From contig DATMNI010000380.1 in assembly GCA_035570275.1 (NCBI GenBank), positions 1-17,720 on the forward strand: 17,720 bases of DNA. The letters run 5' to 3'. Positions within the stretch are counted from its first letter, which is position 1; the number at the start of each line of letters is the position of its first letter. The notes beneath the pieces are model-generated. The model saw only the letters and a program-made list of their open reading frames with translations. It had not been told where the DNA came from and did not search any database. Below are positions 1 to 7,148 of the stretch, piece after piece. Made by a program: the position numbers and the translations under genes. Source of the DNA: DATMNI01 sp035570275 (GTDB lineage Bacteria > Acidobacteriota > Terriglobia > Bryobacterales > Bryobacteraceae).

Positions 1-128
1 AGGTTTGCTTCCCCGGTTTCCACCAGCAGGATTGCTCCGACTCGCTCCGGTTCAGCTACATGCACGAACGAGCAATTTACATGGTGAACTCCTTTCAGTT
101 CACAAGATCAAGCCAGGCTTAGCCTGGT
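1..128 (-). ncRNA. Candidate structured RNA fragment, possibly part of a group II intron
   Basis: No convincing gene is seen here, but the minus strand folds well. Three helices are visible: a 7-bp hairpin GTGAACT/AGTTCAC (84-90 with 97-103), a 7-bp long-range stem ATTGCTC/GAGCAAT (31-37 with 70-76), and a short stem CTGGT/ACCGG closed by a GGAA (GNRA-type) tetraloop near the left edge. A 15-nt near-perfect palindrome, CCAGGCT-T-AGCCTGG, lies at 113-127. Nested helices with a GNRA loop recall ribozyme domains such as the 5' part of a bacterial group II intron. I cannot match it to a family from memory with certainty, and the element continues outside the window. Confidence 0.3.
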
Positions 129-132
129 GTAC

Positions 133-145
133 CCAAGCCGCAAAG
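133..145. repeat. Inverted repeat arm beside the GxxExxY pseudogene
   Basis: The core AAGCCGCAAAG (135-145) is the exact reverse complement of CTTTGCGGCTT, which occurs twice at 470-491 on the other side of the pseudogene. It is one arm of a pair that brackets the broken GxxExxY gene. Confidence 0.55.
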
Positions 146-173
146 TCGCCAAGAAGACTAATCGGAGAGTCCG

Positions 174-446
174 TTAGCGACGCGTGATGCCGTCCTTGAT
201 CTCCACGATCACCAGCTCCTCAACCATCAGGTCTGTCCGAAATCCCGCCTCAATGTGGACGCCGTGATACACCAGCCGTGATACACCAGGGGAATCGTTT
301 GCTGACGCATCGTGAGCAGCCCGCGGTGTTTCCAAATCGTATGCCAGGGCAGATTCATAGACCGGCTCCAGCAGCCCCGGCTCCAGAGTGGTATGGACAC
401 GATAGGCTGCATCCACAATCTGTTTCGCCAGTGGATTCCCGGTCAC
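174..446 (-). pseudogene. Broken GxxExxY protein gene (PD-(D/E)xK-like family)
   Basis: The product starts at a GTG (446-444) and its first 39 residues match the GxxExxY family, including the name-giving motif GLLEPVY and the downstream stretches VHIEAGFRTDLM and LVIVEIK that carry the nuclease-like Asp and Glu-x-Lys. The family has an unknown role and is normally about 120-130 aa; here only 90 codons remain. Three lesions are visible. After ...AYDLE the frame slips, apparently by loss of 2 nt, because the expected family sequence RGLLTMRQQTIPLVYHG is readable in another frame. A 14-nt tandem duplication (262-289) then restores the frame. Finally, the roughly 35 codons normally between the EIK motif and the C-terminal KDGITRR are gone; the deletion ends look like a recombination between two 'IK' codon pairs. 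It is almost certainly non-functional. Confidence 0.8.
262..289. repeat. 14-nt tandem duplication inside the GxxExxY pseudogene
   Basis: CCGTGATACACCAG occurs twice head to tail (262-275 and 276-289). In the minus-strand reading it duplicates the codons for LVYHG and adds 14 nt. Together with an apparent 2-nt loss upstream, this gives a net change of +12 and returns the gene to frame. Confidence 0.85.
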
Positions 447-469
447 GTTTCCTTGGATTATCCCTCTTA

Positions 470-508
470 CTTTGCGGCTTCTTTGCGGCTTCGCGGCTTG
501 GCGTGAAA
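470..508. repeat. Direct/inverted repeat upstream of the GxxExxY pseudogene
   Basis: CTTTGCGGCTT occurs twice in tandem (470-480, 481-491), followed by CGCGGCTTGGCGTGAAA (492-508). Read on the minus strand, this is the 'cacgccaag...gcgaag...gcaaag' type of sequence that I recall lying just before GxxExxY genes in many genomes. Its inverted partner is at 135-145, so the damaged gene sits between inverted arms. Confidence 0.55.
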
Positions 509-977
509 TCCTGCCTTTTTCTTGTGCGCTTGACTCAAAATGTCCCGCTCAACGGCGGCATACTGTAGAAAGGTTGATGGCATGGATTTCATCGCCGGGA
601 TGCCGATAATAATCGTGCGCAGCGGAGTCTCGCCCGCCCGAAGGCCATGGAACTCACTTCCGGCTCCAGGTTGCGGAGGGTCATGGCATGGTCCTCATTC
701 AAATATCAGTCCGGAATGTACCCCTATTATCCGCCCCCAATCGTCACGCTGGTTGAGCAATGGAATTGACCGTCACGCCGGCGGAAATCCCCTGTTCCCC
801 TATCGGCACCGGCTTTCGGCACCGGCGGGGCTCCCCTGAGTTTTCGCCAAAACCGAGACACGGCATGTCTCAAGCGGGAAGATAGCCACTGAAACTAAAA
901 GACTTATGAGCAAATGACGAAGACATGCATGTCCCCCTGCGGGCAACACAGCCAAAACAAGGGCCGTGCTACACCAT
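509..977. other. Gene-poor stretch without a recognisable gene
   Basis: No reading frame here looks like a known protein. Two small perfect palindromic sites stand out: GAGACA-cggca-TGTCTC (855-871) and GACATGCATGTC (922-933). A 31-codon minus-strand frame at 589-684 begins MTLRNLEPEV, which loosely resembles the start of FitA/ribbon-helix-helix antitoxins, but it stops at once and has no toxin partner. Confidence 0.5.
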
Positions 978-1231
978 AATAATGCAGTCAATGAGTGCCC
1001 TTCGGTGCCATCGAACACGGGCTCCCGCTTGCCTTACCAGCCGCGGCCGGGTTTACGCCCAGCCGGAGGACGCCGCCATGGCCGATTGCCCGGGGCAAGC
1101 GCATCGGCATCCTGTGGTCGCCCATACCTTGGGGATGAACCTCGCGGAGTTCCACAGCGGTTTCGCCTATGACCTGCACACGCTGGCCTGACTGGATTTC
1201 TCGCGCATCACGGCGGACTTCCATTTCGATA
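978..1231 (+). pseudogene. Decayed, internally deleted copy of the GT2 glycosyltransferase gene
   Basis: This stretch aligns by eye with the 5' region of the intact glycosyltransferase gene at 3953-5521. Positions 1029-1126 match about 4007-4104 (shared runs such as CCGCGGCCGGG and GGAGGACGCCGCCAT). Positions 1128-1231 match about 4539-4644 (shared GAGTTCCACAGCGG, CTATGACCTGCAC and ACTTCCATTTCGATA). The roughly 430 bp between them, coding for most of the nucleotide-sugar binding core, are missing. A one-base insertion (GGGTTTACG against GGGTTACG) and an in-frame TGA in the second block also break the reading. Similarity seems to extend upstream to the ATAATGC element just before the intact gene, so the copy included the promoter region. 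It is a fossil, with no product expected. Confidence 0.82.
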
Positions 1232-1467
1232 AGGACCGGCACCCGCATCTTGTGAATTCCGCGGTTCGTGGAGGCAGGTTCTGTGATACCGTGTAGGAAC
1301 GTCAGACGTATGAGGCACTTTGGAACCGTGGCTTCGATGCCTGTCGTTGTGCTGTTGAACTGCGGCCGGGATGGCCCCGCAACAGTGCCACACGCCGGCG
1401 CCGTCTGCGGTAACGTTGTCGCGGCCAATCCTTTTACTGCCGTTCTTAGATTGACGATCGCTCTTCG
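1232..1467. other. Non-coding gap before the YfhO-like gene
   Basis: I recognise no gene. An 11-nt direct repeat, GATCGCTCTTC (1456-1466 and 1470-1480), spans the start codon of the next gene. I see no Shine-Dalgarno site and no clear -10 box in front of that start. Confidence 0.5.
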
Positions 1468-3786
1468 ATGATCGCTCTTCCCGCTTCCGAGAGATTCCGC
1501 GGCTCTGACAGACGACTTGGCCGATTGTGGCAGCCCTGTGCCGGTCCCGCCCTGCTTTTTGTCATCTGCTGTGGGTTTTGCTGGAAGTTGACACTCTCCA
1601 ACGAATACACCTGGATCGATAATCCGGATATAGTTCAGATGGATGTGCCGCGTCTGCAGTTCCAGCGAGTGGCGTGGCGCAATCATGAGTTCCCTCTCTG
1701 GGACCCGCACTTGTGGTGCGGCCAACCGTTCCTAGGGGAGATCGTGGGCGCTGCGTATCCCATTAACTGGCTGCTCTTTCTGTATCACCCGTCCGGAAAC
1801 GGTCAACTTTCCTTGAGCGCGTTGAACTGGTACTTCGTCTTTCTGCATTTCCTGGGCGCACTTTTCGCCTACTGGCTCTGTCTCGATCTCGGCTTACCGC
1901 TGCTGGCATCGCTGCTCGGCGGATTTGTCTATTCGTTTGCCGGGATGATTGGCCTGACGCTCTGGCCGGAGGTTTTGGGTAGCTTGCTGCTGGCACCCCT
2001 GGTGCTCCTGTTTGTGCTCCGGGCGTTTCGAGGACACCGGCCGTTTGGCAGCGCGGCCATGTCTGGAATGTTTCTCGGGCTCGCCTGGTTGAGTGGTCAT
2101 CACGAGGTCCCGATTTATTTGACTCTTGTTGTAGGCGCAATCTGCCTCTATCGGCTGGCGGCGGACCTGCTCGCCTCGCACCAGCTCGCCTCACACCAGC
2201 TCGCCTCACACCAGGTGGATTGGCGCCGCTCTCTCGGGGTGGCGGGTACCGCGGTTCTATTCACGGTTCTGGTGAGCGGACTGCAGACAGTTCCAGGTTA
2301 CGAGTACTCCAAGCTTGCGGTCCGCTGGGTCGGACTCGACCATCCTGTCGGGTGGAAGGATGCCATTCCCTACCGGATAGACGCCGAAAACTCATTTGTG
2401 CCTTCGTCCTTGACCGCCCTCATCGTACCCTGGGGCGGCCATAATGTCGAAGCGTTTGTCGGCATCGTGGTTCTGTGCTTGGCGGTCATCGCCATATTCA
2501 CCAGGTGGAGCGACCGCTTCGTCCGGCTGTTTACCTGTCTCGCGCTCGGCGGTTTACTCCTGTCATTGGGCGGCTGGAACCTCATCCACGGGATACTGTA
2601 TGCCACGCTGCCGTTGTTCGGTAAGGCCCGAATACCGAGCCGGTTCCTTTCGATTTTTGACCTCGGGATCGCCCCGTTGGCGGCGGCCGGCCTCGATTCG
2701 TTAGGGAAGCATGGCAATTCTCCGGTAATGCGGCTCGCCTACCGGGCTCTCATTGCGCTAGGGGCTGGGATCGCCGCCATGGGATTGGCCGCCCCGGCAT
2801 TTCAAAAGCCCGGGCCGAGCGATACTCTGTTCCTGGCCGGCTTCATTGCGATCCTGTTCGGGTGTCTGGTCCTGGCGCGGTTCCACGCGGCGATTTCGGG
2901 CTTGCACGTACGTCTGGCTGCAGCAGCCCTCGTCTTCATTGAGTTGGGGAATTTCGGCGCCGCGATCTACCGGGACCGTGTTGCCTATCACCGTGAGACA
3001 TTGTTGCCCAAACTGACCGAATACCGCGATATAGCCGACTTTCTTCGCCGCCAGCCCGGGCCGGTTCGAGTCAACGCGGATGCCATGGGGGCCTTCAATT
3101 TTGGAGATTGGGAAGGCATCGACACGTTGAGCGGCTTCGGCGCCGGCGTGACTTCGAACTTTCTTGCGCTCAACTGGCCCTCGGCGCGCACTCAGAATCT
3201 GCTCGGCGTGGGCTACACACTTACCACCACACAGGCCCAGCGCGCCGACCAGCAAGCGGTATTCCGCGGCGCTAGCGGCGTCAACGTTTTGAAGAATGCA
3301 GATGCCTTTCCGCGAACGTGGATCGTTCATCGGATCATGCAGGCTTCCTCGCCCGAAGATCTTCGGACTCGCCTGGACGACCCTGCATTCGACGCGCGCG
3401 GTACCGGTCTTCTGCTGGAGTCCGGCCCCTCCGTTCAATCTTGCACCGGGGATGAGCTAGCCCAGATCTCTCAGCGGGCGGCGAATTCGGTTGTCCTCGA
3501 TGCCCGGCTGAACTGCCAAGGTATGTTGATCCTTTCGGATGTCTGGTACCCCGGTTGGGTGGCGCAGGTGGATGGCGCACCCGCTCAAATCTACCAGCCT
3601 TATGCCGCTCTTCGAGGAGTCGTGCTGGAGCAGGGCCGGCATCGCGTGGAATTTCACTATCGGCCGATGTCTGCCCGGTTTGGCGCTGGGATGTCGATTC
3701 TTGGGATACTCGGCGCCTGTGCGGTCGTGCTCTGGGAGCGTCTTCGCAGCTCCAGGCCGGCAGTCCGGGAGACCTATAGCGGCTAG
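1468..3786 (+). CDS. YfhO-like polytopic membrane protein, putative lipid-linked-sugar transferase
   Basis: The 772-aa product has about a dozen hydrophobic segments (first around residues 27-45) and the layout of the YfhO family. In this family the N-terminal part carries an acidic loop after TM1 (here TWIDNPDIVQMDVPR, then FPLWDPHLWCGQPFLG), and the C-terminal extracytoplasmic part ends with a domain like LSDVWYPGWVAQVDG...HRVEFHYRP before a last TM. YfhO/GtcA-linked proteins in Firmicutes are implicated in glycosylating teichoic acids or surface polymers; in acidobacteria the acceptor is unknown. The gene lies 166 nt before a GT2 glycosyltransferase gene on the same strand, which fits a donor-making and donor-using pair. 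The ATG is the first plausible start but has no ribosome-binding site, so the true start could lie slightly downstream, for example at a TTG near residue 20. A 15-bp triplet repeat lies inside the gene. Confidence 0.82.
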   Translation: MIALPASERFRGSDRRLGRLWQPCAGPALLFVICCGFCWKLTLSNEYTWIDNPDIVQMDVPRLQFQRVAWRNHEFPLWDPHLWCGQPFLGEIVGAAYPINWLLFLYHPSGNGQLSLSALNWYFVFLHFLGALFAYWLCLDLGLPLLASLLGGFVYSFAGMIGLTLWPEVLGSLLLAPLVLLFVLRAFRGHRPFGSAAMSGMFLGLAWLSGHHEVPIYLTLVVGAICLYRLAADLLASHQLASHQLASHQVDWRRSLGVAGTAVLFTVLVSGLQTVPGYEYSKLAVRWVGLDHPVGWKDAIPYRIDAENSFVPSSLTALIVPWGGHNVEAFVGIVVLCLAVIAIFTRWSDRFVRLFTCLALGGLLLSLGGWNLIHGILYATLPLFGKARIPSRFLSIFDLGIAPLAAAGLDSLGKHGNSPVMRLAYRALIALGAGIAAMGLAAPAFQKPGPSDTLFLAGFIAILFGCLVLARFHAAISGLHVRLAAAALVFIELGNFGAAIYRDRVAYHRETLLPKLTEYRDIADFLRRQPGPVRVNADAMGAFNFGDWEGIDTLSGFGAGVTSNFLALNWPSARTQNLLGVGYTLTTTQAQRADQQAVFRGASGVNVLKNADAFPRTWIVHRIMQASSPEDLRTRLDDPAFDARGTGLLLESGPSVQSCTGDELAQISQRAANSVVLDARLNCQGMLILSDVWYPGWVAQVDGAPAQIYQPYAALRGVVLEQGRHRVEFHYRPMSARFGAGMSILGILGACAVVLWERLRSSRPAVRETYSG
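2170..2214 (+). repeat. Three-copy 15-bp in-frame tandem repeat in the YfhO-like gene
   Basis: CTCGCCTCRCACCAG occurs three times (2170-2184, 2185-2199, 2200-2214); copies 2 and 3 are identical and copy 1 differs at one base. It encodes LASHQ three times at the end of a membrane segment. The near identity of the copies suggests a recent slippage expansion. Confidence 0.95.
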
Positions 3787-3832
3787 CGGGACTCTGTAAC
3801 ACACCGAAAGTGCTTTTCACCGCACGCGGAGC

Positions 3833-3867
3833 CGCGGAGAAATCGCCGGGAAAAAGGCGTCTCCGCG
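3833..3867. repeat. Strong two-step hairpin between YfhO-like and GT2 genes
   Basis: CGCGGAGA (3833-3840) pairs with TCTCCGCG (3860-3867), and inside it CGCC (3844-3847) pairs with GGCG (3856-3859) around an 8-nt A-rich loop. It begins 46 nt after the stop codon of the YfhO-like gene. No T tract follows, so it is not a textbook intrinsic terminator; it may still end or attenuate that transcript. The sequence 'cgcggagccgcggaga' also resembles short dispersed repeats common between bacterial genes. Confidence 0.5.
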
Positions 3868-3941
3868 ATCAAGAGAAACCTGACTCATTCCCATCACCTT
3901 CGCAAAGCCCGGCCCATCCTCACCGCTGGCATGGGCTGGCT

Positions 3942-3947
3942 TATAAT
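3942..3947 (+). promoter_or_regulatory. Consensus -10 box (TATAAT) of the GT2-methyltransferase gene
   Basis: A perfect TATAAT lies 5 nt before the TTG start codon at 3953, and no Shine-Dalgarno sequence is present, so transcription would start at or next to the start codon. The -35 region at the right distance (CTCACC, 3919-3924) is weak. The fossil copy keeps a related ATAATGC element (about 977-983). Confidence 0.5.
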
Positions 3948-3952
3948 GCGGT

Positions 3953-5521
3953 TTGACCCTGGAACCTCGGAATGAGTACCCCACCGGAACCCTGCACCCC
4001 ACCGGTTTGCCTTACGAGCCGCGGCCGGGTTACGTCCAACCGGAGGACGCCGCCATTGCCGATTGCCGGGGCAAGCGCATTGGCATCCTCGTGGTCGCTT
4101 ATAACGCCCTCGCCACCATCGTTCCCGTGCTCAAGCGCATTCCCCCGTCGGTTTGGAACAACGTGGAGGAGGTAGTTGTATTCGACGACGCCAGCCAGGA
4201 TTCCACCTTTGAACTGGCCATGGGCCTGAAGACCGTCTGCGATCTCCCCAAACTCCAGGTGCTGAGACATTCAAAAAACCTCGGCTACGGGGGCAATCAA
4301 AAGGCCGGCTACCGGTACTTTCTCGAAAAGGGCTTCGACGTGGTCATCCTGCTCCATGGCGACGGCCAGTACGCTCCCGAAATCCTGGCTCGGCTTTACC
4401 ACCCCATCGTGGCCGGCGAGGCCGACGCCGTCTTCGGCTCGCGCATGATGAAAACCTACGGCGGTCCGCTGCGGGGCGGCATGCCGCTTTATAAATTAGC
4501 CGGCAACCGCATCCTCACAGGGCTGGAGAACCGCGCCCTGGGGATGAGCCTCACCGAGTTCCACAGCGGCTACCGCGCCTATGACCTGCACGCGCTGGCC
4601 CAACTGGATTTATCGCGCATGACGCCGGACTTCCATTTCGATACCGAAATCATCATCAAGCTGCACCACCAGCGCTTCCGGATTCGCGAAGTCCCCATCC
4701 CCACCTACTACGGATCCGAACTCTGCAATGTGGATGGCCTGAAGTACGCACGCAACGTTCTGCGCTCGGTGTGGCGGTACCAGCAGACTTGCCGGTCCGT
4801 GGCGCGCGCGCCCGAGTTCGCCGAGTACTTCGTCCACTACCCTATCAAGCAGACGCGCTATTCAAGCCACGGCTACGCCCGCCGCATGGTGGGCAACAAT
4901 CGGGAAGTGCTCGATATCGGCTGCGGCGAAGGCTTCTTCGCGGCCGAATTGAAGAAAGGCGGCAACCGGGTGGTGGGCGTGGATGCCCTGCCCGCGGCTT
5001 CCGAAAGCCACGCTCTGGAGCAGTACTTCAGCGCCGACCTTAACGACGCCCGCGGCGTGTTCCGCCAGTTGAACGGCCGCCGGTTTGACCGCGTCCTGCT
5101 GCTTGATGTTCTGGAGCATTTGGTGCAGCCCGAGCAGCTCTTGTCCGAGGCCAAGGGTGCTCTAAACCCCAACGGATGCCTGGTGGTTTCGCTGCCCAAC
5201 GTGGCGCATTTCGCCGTGCGCCTGGCGCTGCTTTTCGGCCAATTCAACTACGCCGAACGCGGGATACTGGACCGCACGCACCTGCGCTTCTTCACGCGCA
5301 GGACGGCGCGCCGTCTGCTGGAAGACGCCGGCTATGAGATCCTGGAAGCCCGCGCCACCGTCACGCCGGCCGAATTGGTAGTGGGCCTGCCGCCGGCCAA
5401 CGTTTTCATTCGCACCCTCCACACCATCCAGGCCGCGCTCGCCTGGCTGCTGCCCGGCCTGATGGGCTATCAGTTCGTCTTCCTCGCCCGGCCGCGCACC
5501 GCCACCCGGCGCCCCGCGTGA
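3953..5521 (+). CDS. Bifunctional GT2 glycosyltransferase / SAM-dependent methyltransferase
   Basis: The 522-aa product joins two enzymes. Residues about 41-275 are a DPM1-like GT2 glycosyltransferase: RIGILVVAYN, the nucleotide-binding VVVFDDAS (75-81), the DxD-like HGDGQ (135-139) and the acceptor-side FHSGYRAYD (203-211). Residues about 305-470 are a class I methyltransferase with SAM motif I VLDIGCGEGFF (319-329), an acidic strand end GVDA and the post-motif LLDVLEHL, closest in look to the Methyltransf_23 group. Membership suggests transfer of a sugar to polyprenyl phosphate and methylation of the sugar or glycan, but substrates are unknown. The TTG start directly follows an in-frame TAA and sits 5 nt behind TATAAT. 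Translation of the next gene overlaps this stop by 4 bp. A decayed partial copy lies at 978-1231. Confidence 0.85.
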   Translation: MTLEPRNEYPTGTLHPTGLPYEPRPGYVQPEDAAIADCRGKRIGILVVAYNALATIVPVLKRIPPSVWNNVEEVVVFDDASQDSTFELAMGLKTVCDLPKLQVLRHSKNLGYGGNQKAGYRYFLEKGFDVVILLHGDGQYAPEILARLYHPIVAGEADAVFGSRMMKTYGGPLRGGMPLYKLAGNRILTGLENRALGMSLTEFHSGYRAYDLHALAQLDLSRMTPDFHFDTEIIIKLHHQRFRIREVPIPTYYGSELCNVDGLKYARNVLRSVWRYQQTCRSVARAPEFAEYFVHYPIKQTRYSSHGYARRMVGNNREVLDIGCGEGFFAAELKKGGNRVVGVDALPAASESHALEQYFSADLNDARGVFRQLNGRRFDRVLLLDVLEHLVQPEQLLSEAKGALNPNGCLVVSLPNVAHFAVRLALLFGQFNYAERGILDRTHLRFFTRRTARRLLEDAGYEILEARATVTPAELVVGLPPANVFIRTLHTIQAALAWLLPGLMGYQFVFLARPRTATRRPA

Positions 5522-7113
5522 ACCAATATGGGAACCTGCGCAACGCGGCCCCGGCCATGGTGTTGGCTGTTATCCTGCTGCTTCCCTTTCTCAACAAACC
5601 GTTCACGATTGACGACCCGCTCTTTCTGAACGCGGCCCGGCACGTTCTGGCCGACCCGCTGCATCCCGCCGATTTCGAACAGGTCTGGAACACGGGCGAC
5701 CGTCAAAAGCTCTCCGAGTACTGGCTCGGCGGAACGCTGCCCGCCTATGTGCTGGCGCCCGTGGCGGCGCTCGGCAACCGCGAATGGATCGCGCACCTGT
5801 ACCAGTTGCCGCTGCTGTGTCTGTTTCTCTGGGCCGGCGTGGAGGTCGCCGGGCGCCTGGGCTGCGACCGCATGCAGGCCGGTGCGGTGGGCCTGCTGAT
5901 CGCCGCCAACCCGGTGACGCTGGCCATGAGCGCCACGTGCATGCCGGACATCATGGCCGCCGCCTTCGGCACGCTGGGAATCGGCCGCGTGCTGGCCTTT
6001 CGCGAGAACCTGCGCATCCGCACCGGAGTCGCCGCCGGCACGCTGCTGGCGCTGGCCATCACCTGCCGCGGCACCACCGCCATGCTGTTCGTGGTGGCGG
6101 CGTGGCTGCTGTTTCCGTCCAGCCTGAAACGCGCCGCCGCCTGCTACTGGCCGCTGCTGCTGACCGTGCTGCTGGTGGTGGCCGTCCTCAGCCTCAATTC
6201 CGGCGCTGCACCCCCCGAAGTGCACAACAAGGCTGGAGTGGCGGGCTCTTTCCAGCAACTCACTGCAATTCGCAATGTGCCCCGCAACACGGTGGCCTTC
6301 CTGTGCTTCCAGGCGTTGACTGGGCCGCTGCTGGCCTACTGGCTATTAGTCGGCGGACGAAGGTTCCTGGCGGCTGCCGCGGCGCTGGTGGCGCTGGGCT
6401 GCGCGCTGGCCCGGATCGCCGCGCTTACGGGTTCCGCCAATTTGCGGCAGTATGCCGTTCCGGCGGCGCTGGGAATTTGCTTCGCAGCCGCCTTTTTGGG
6501 TTTGTTTGGCGAACTGCGCCACGGCGCCCCGCTGGCGCTCTGGGCCGGTTCCGGCCTGCTGGCCGCGCCCTACGTACACATGGCCGCGAAGTACCTGCTG
6601 CCAGGCGTGCCGGCAGTCGCGATGCTGGTGGTGCTGCACGGTGCCCGCCTCGAACCGCGACGTTTTCGCTTCATCACCGCCCTGCTGATTGCCGCGGGCG
6701 GCATGGCCGGCCTGCTCATCATCGTGGGCGATGCCGCCCTGGCCGGCTCCCAGCGCGCCGCTGTGGACCAGTTCGTCACCCCGCGCCTCCGCCAAGGTAA
6801 AACCGTCTGGGCCGGCGGCCAGTGGGCTTTCCTGGGCTACGCGCAATCGGCCGGCGCCCAGCCGCTAGCCAACACAGCCCCGCTGCCCAAGCCTGGCGAC
6901 TTCGTCGTGATCAGCCGCCTGGATTACTACGGCAAGCTGGACCAGCTTCCTTTGCGGCTGGAGTTGGTCAACGTCAAGCAGGACGACCGTTGCGGTGTCT
7001 TCGTTCTGAACCGGCGCCTCTCGGCCGGCTTCTATTCGAACCGTTTCGGCTACCTTCCGTTCGCCATCGGCTGCGCCGAGGTGAATCGCTACGACGTTTT
7101 CAGCGTAAGGTAG
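5518..7113 (+). CDS. GT-C type membrane glycosyltransferase (dolichyl-phosphate-mannose mannosyltransferase-like)
   Basis: The 531-aa protein has an N-terminal TM helix followed by the acidic motif FTIDDPLFLNAARHV at about residues 29-43, the place where PMT/ArnT-like GT-C enzymes carry their catalytic Asp in the first outer loop. Some ten further hydrophobic segments follow and the last ~90 residues are soluble. Enzymes of this class move a sugar from a polyprenyl-phosphate donor onto an acceptor on the outer side of the membrane. The GTG start overlaps the stop of the GT2-methyltransferase gene (GTGA), which implies translational coupling and the simple model that the upstream enzyme supplies the lipid-linked sugar used here. 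Family assignment rests on topology and the acidic loop; the precise Pfam family (PMT_2 or a DUF2029-like group) is uncertain. Confidence 0.72.
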   Translation: MNQYGNLRNAAPAMVLAVILLLPFLNKPFTIDDPLFLNAARHVLADPLHPADFEQVWNTGDRQKLSEYWLGGTLPAYVLAPVAALGNREWIAHLYQLPLLCLFLWAGVEVAGRLGCDRMQAGAVGLLIAANPVTLAMSATCMPDIMAAAFGTLGIGRVLAFRENLRIRTGVAAGTLLALAITCRGTTAMLFVVAAWLLFPSSLKRAAACYWPLLLTVLLVVAVLSLNSGAAPPEVHNKAGVAGSFQQLTAIRNVPRNTVAFLCFQALTGPLLAYWLLVGGRRFLAAAAALVALGCALARIAALTGSANLRQYAVPAALGICFAAAFLGLFGELRHGAPLALWAGSGLLAAPYVHMAAKYLLPGVPAVAMLVVLHGARLEPRRFRFITALLIAAGGMAGLLIIVGDAALAGSQRAAVDQFVTPRLRQGKTVWAGGQWAFLGYAQSAGAQPLANTAPLPKPGDFVVISRLDYYGKLDQLPLRLELVNVKQDDRCGVFVLNRRLSAGFYSNRFGYLPFAIGCAEVNRYDVFSVR

Positions 7114-7148
7114 TAGCCTGGTATCCTCGAAAGGCGCCGGGAAGATGT

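Noticed and set aside
589..684. A minus-strand frame beginning MTLRNLEPEV, like a FitA-type antitoxin start
   Set aside because: Only about ten residues look right, the frame stops after 31 codons, and no PIN-type toxin gene follows. It may be debris of an antitoxin gene but cannot be supported.
922..933. The palindrome GACATGCATGTC and the nearby GAGACA/TGTCTC repeat as operators
   Set aside because: No promoter or gene start is close to them, so a regulatory role cannot be argued.
988..1725. A 245-codon minus-strand frame across the glycosyltransferase fossil
   Set aside because: It runs through the fossil antisense and into the start of the YfhO-like gene. Its only similarity is to the equally spurious antisense frame of the intact glycosyltransferase gene, which follows from the duplication.
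3972..4175. ATG at 3972 as the start of the glycosyltransferase gene
   Set aside because: It is in a different frame from the GT2 domain and would give an unrelated 67-residue peptide; the in-frame TTG at 3953 behind TATAAT is the better start.
5470..6258. A 262-codon minus-strand frame rich in Gln, His and Gly
   Set aside because: It is a mirror of the GT-C membrane protein gene; the composition is that of antisense leucine/alanine-rich codons.
5784..6800. A 338-codon plus-strand frame rich in Arg, Pro and Gly
   Set aside because: It is the shifted frame of the GT-C gene; no hydrophobic pattern or motif supports it.
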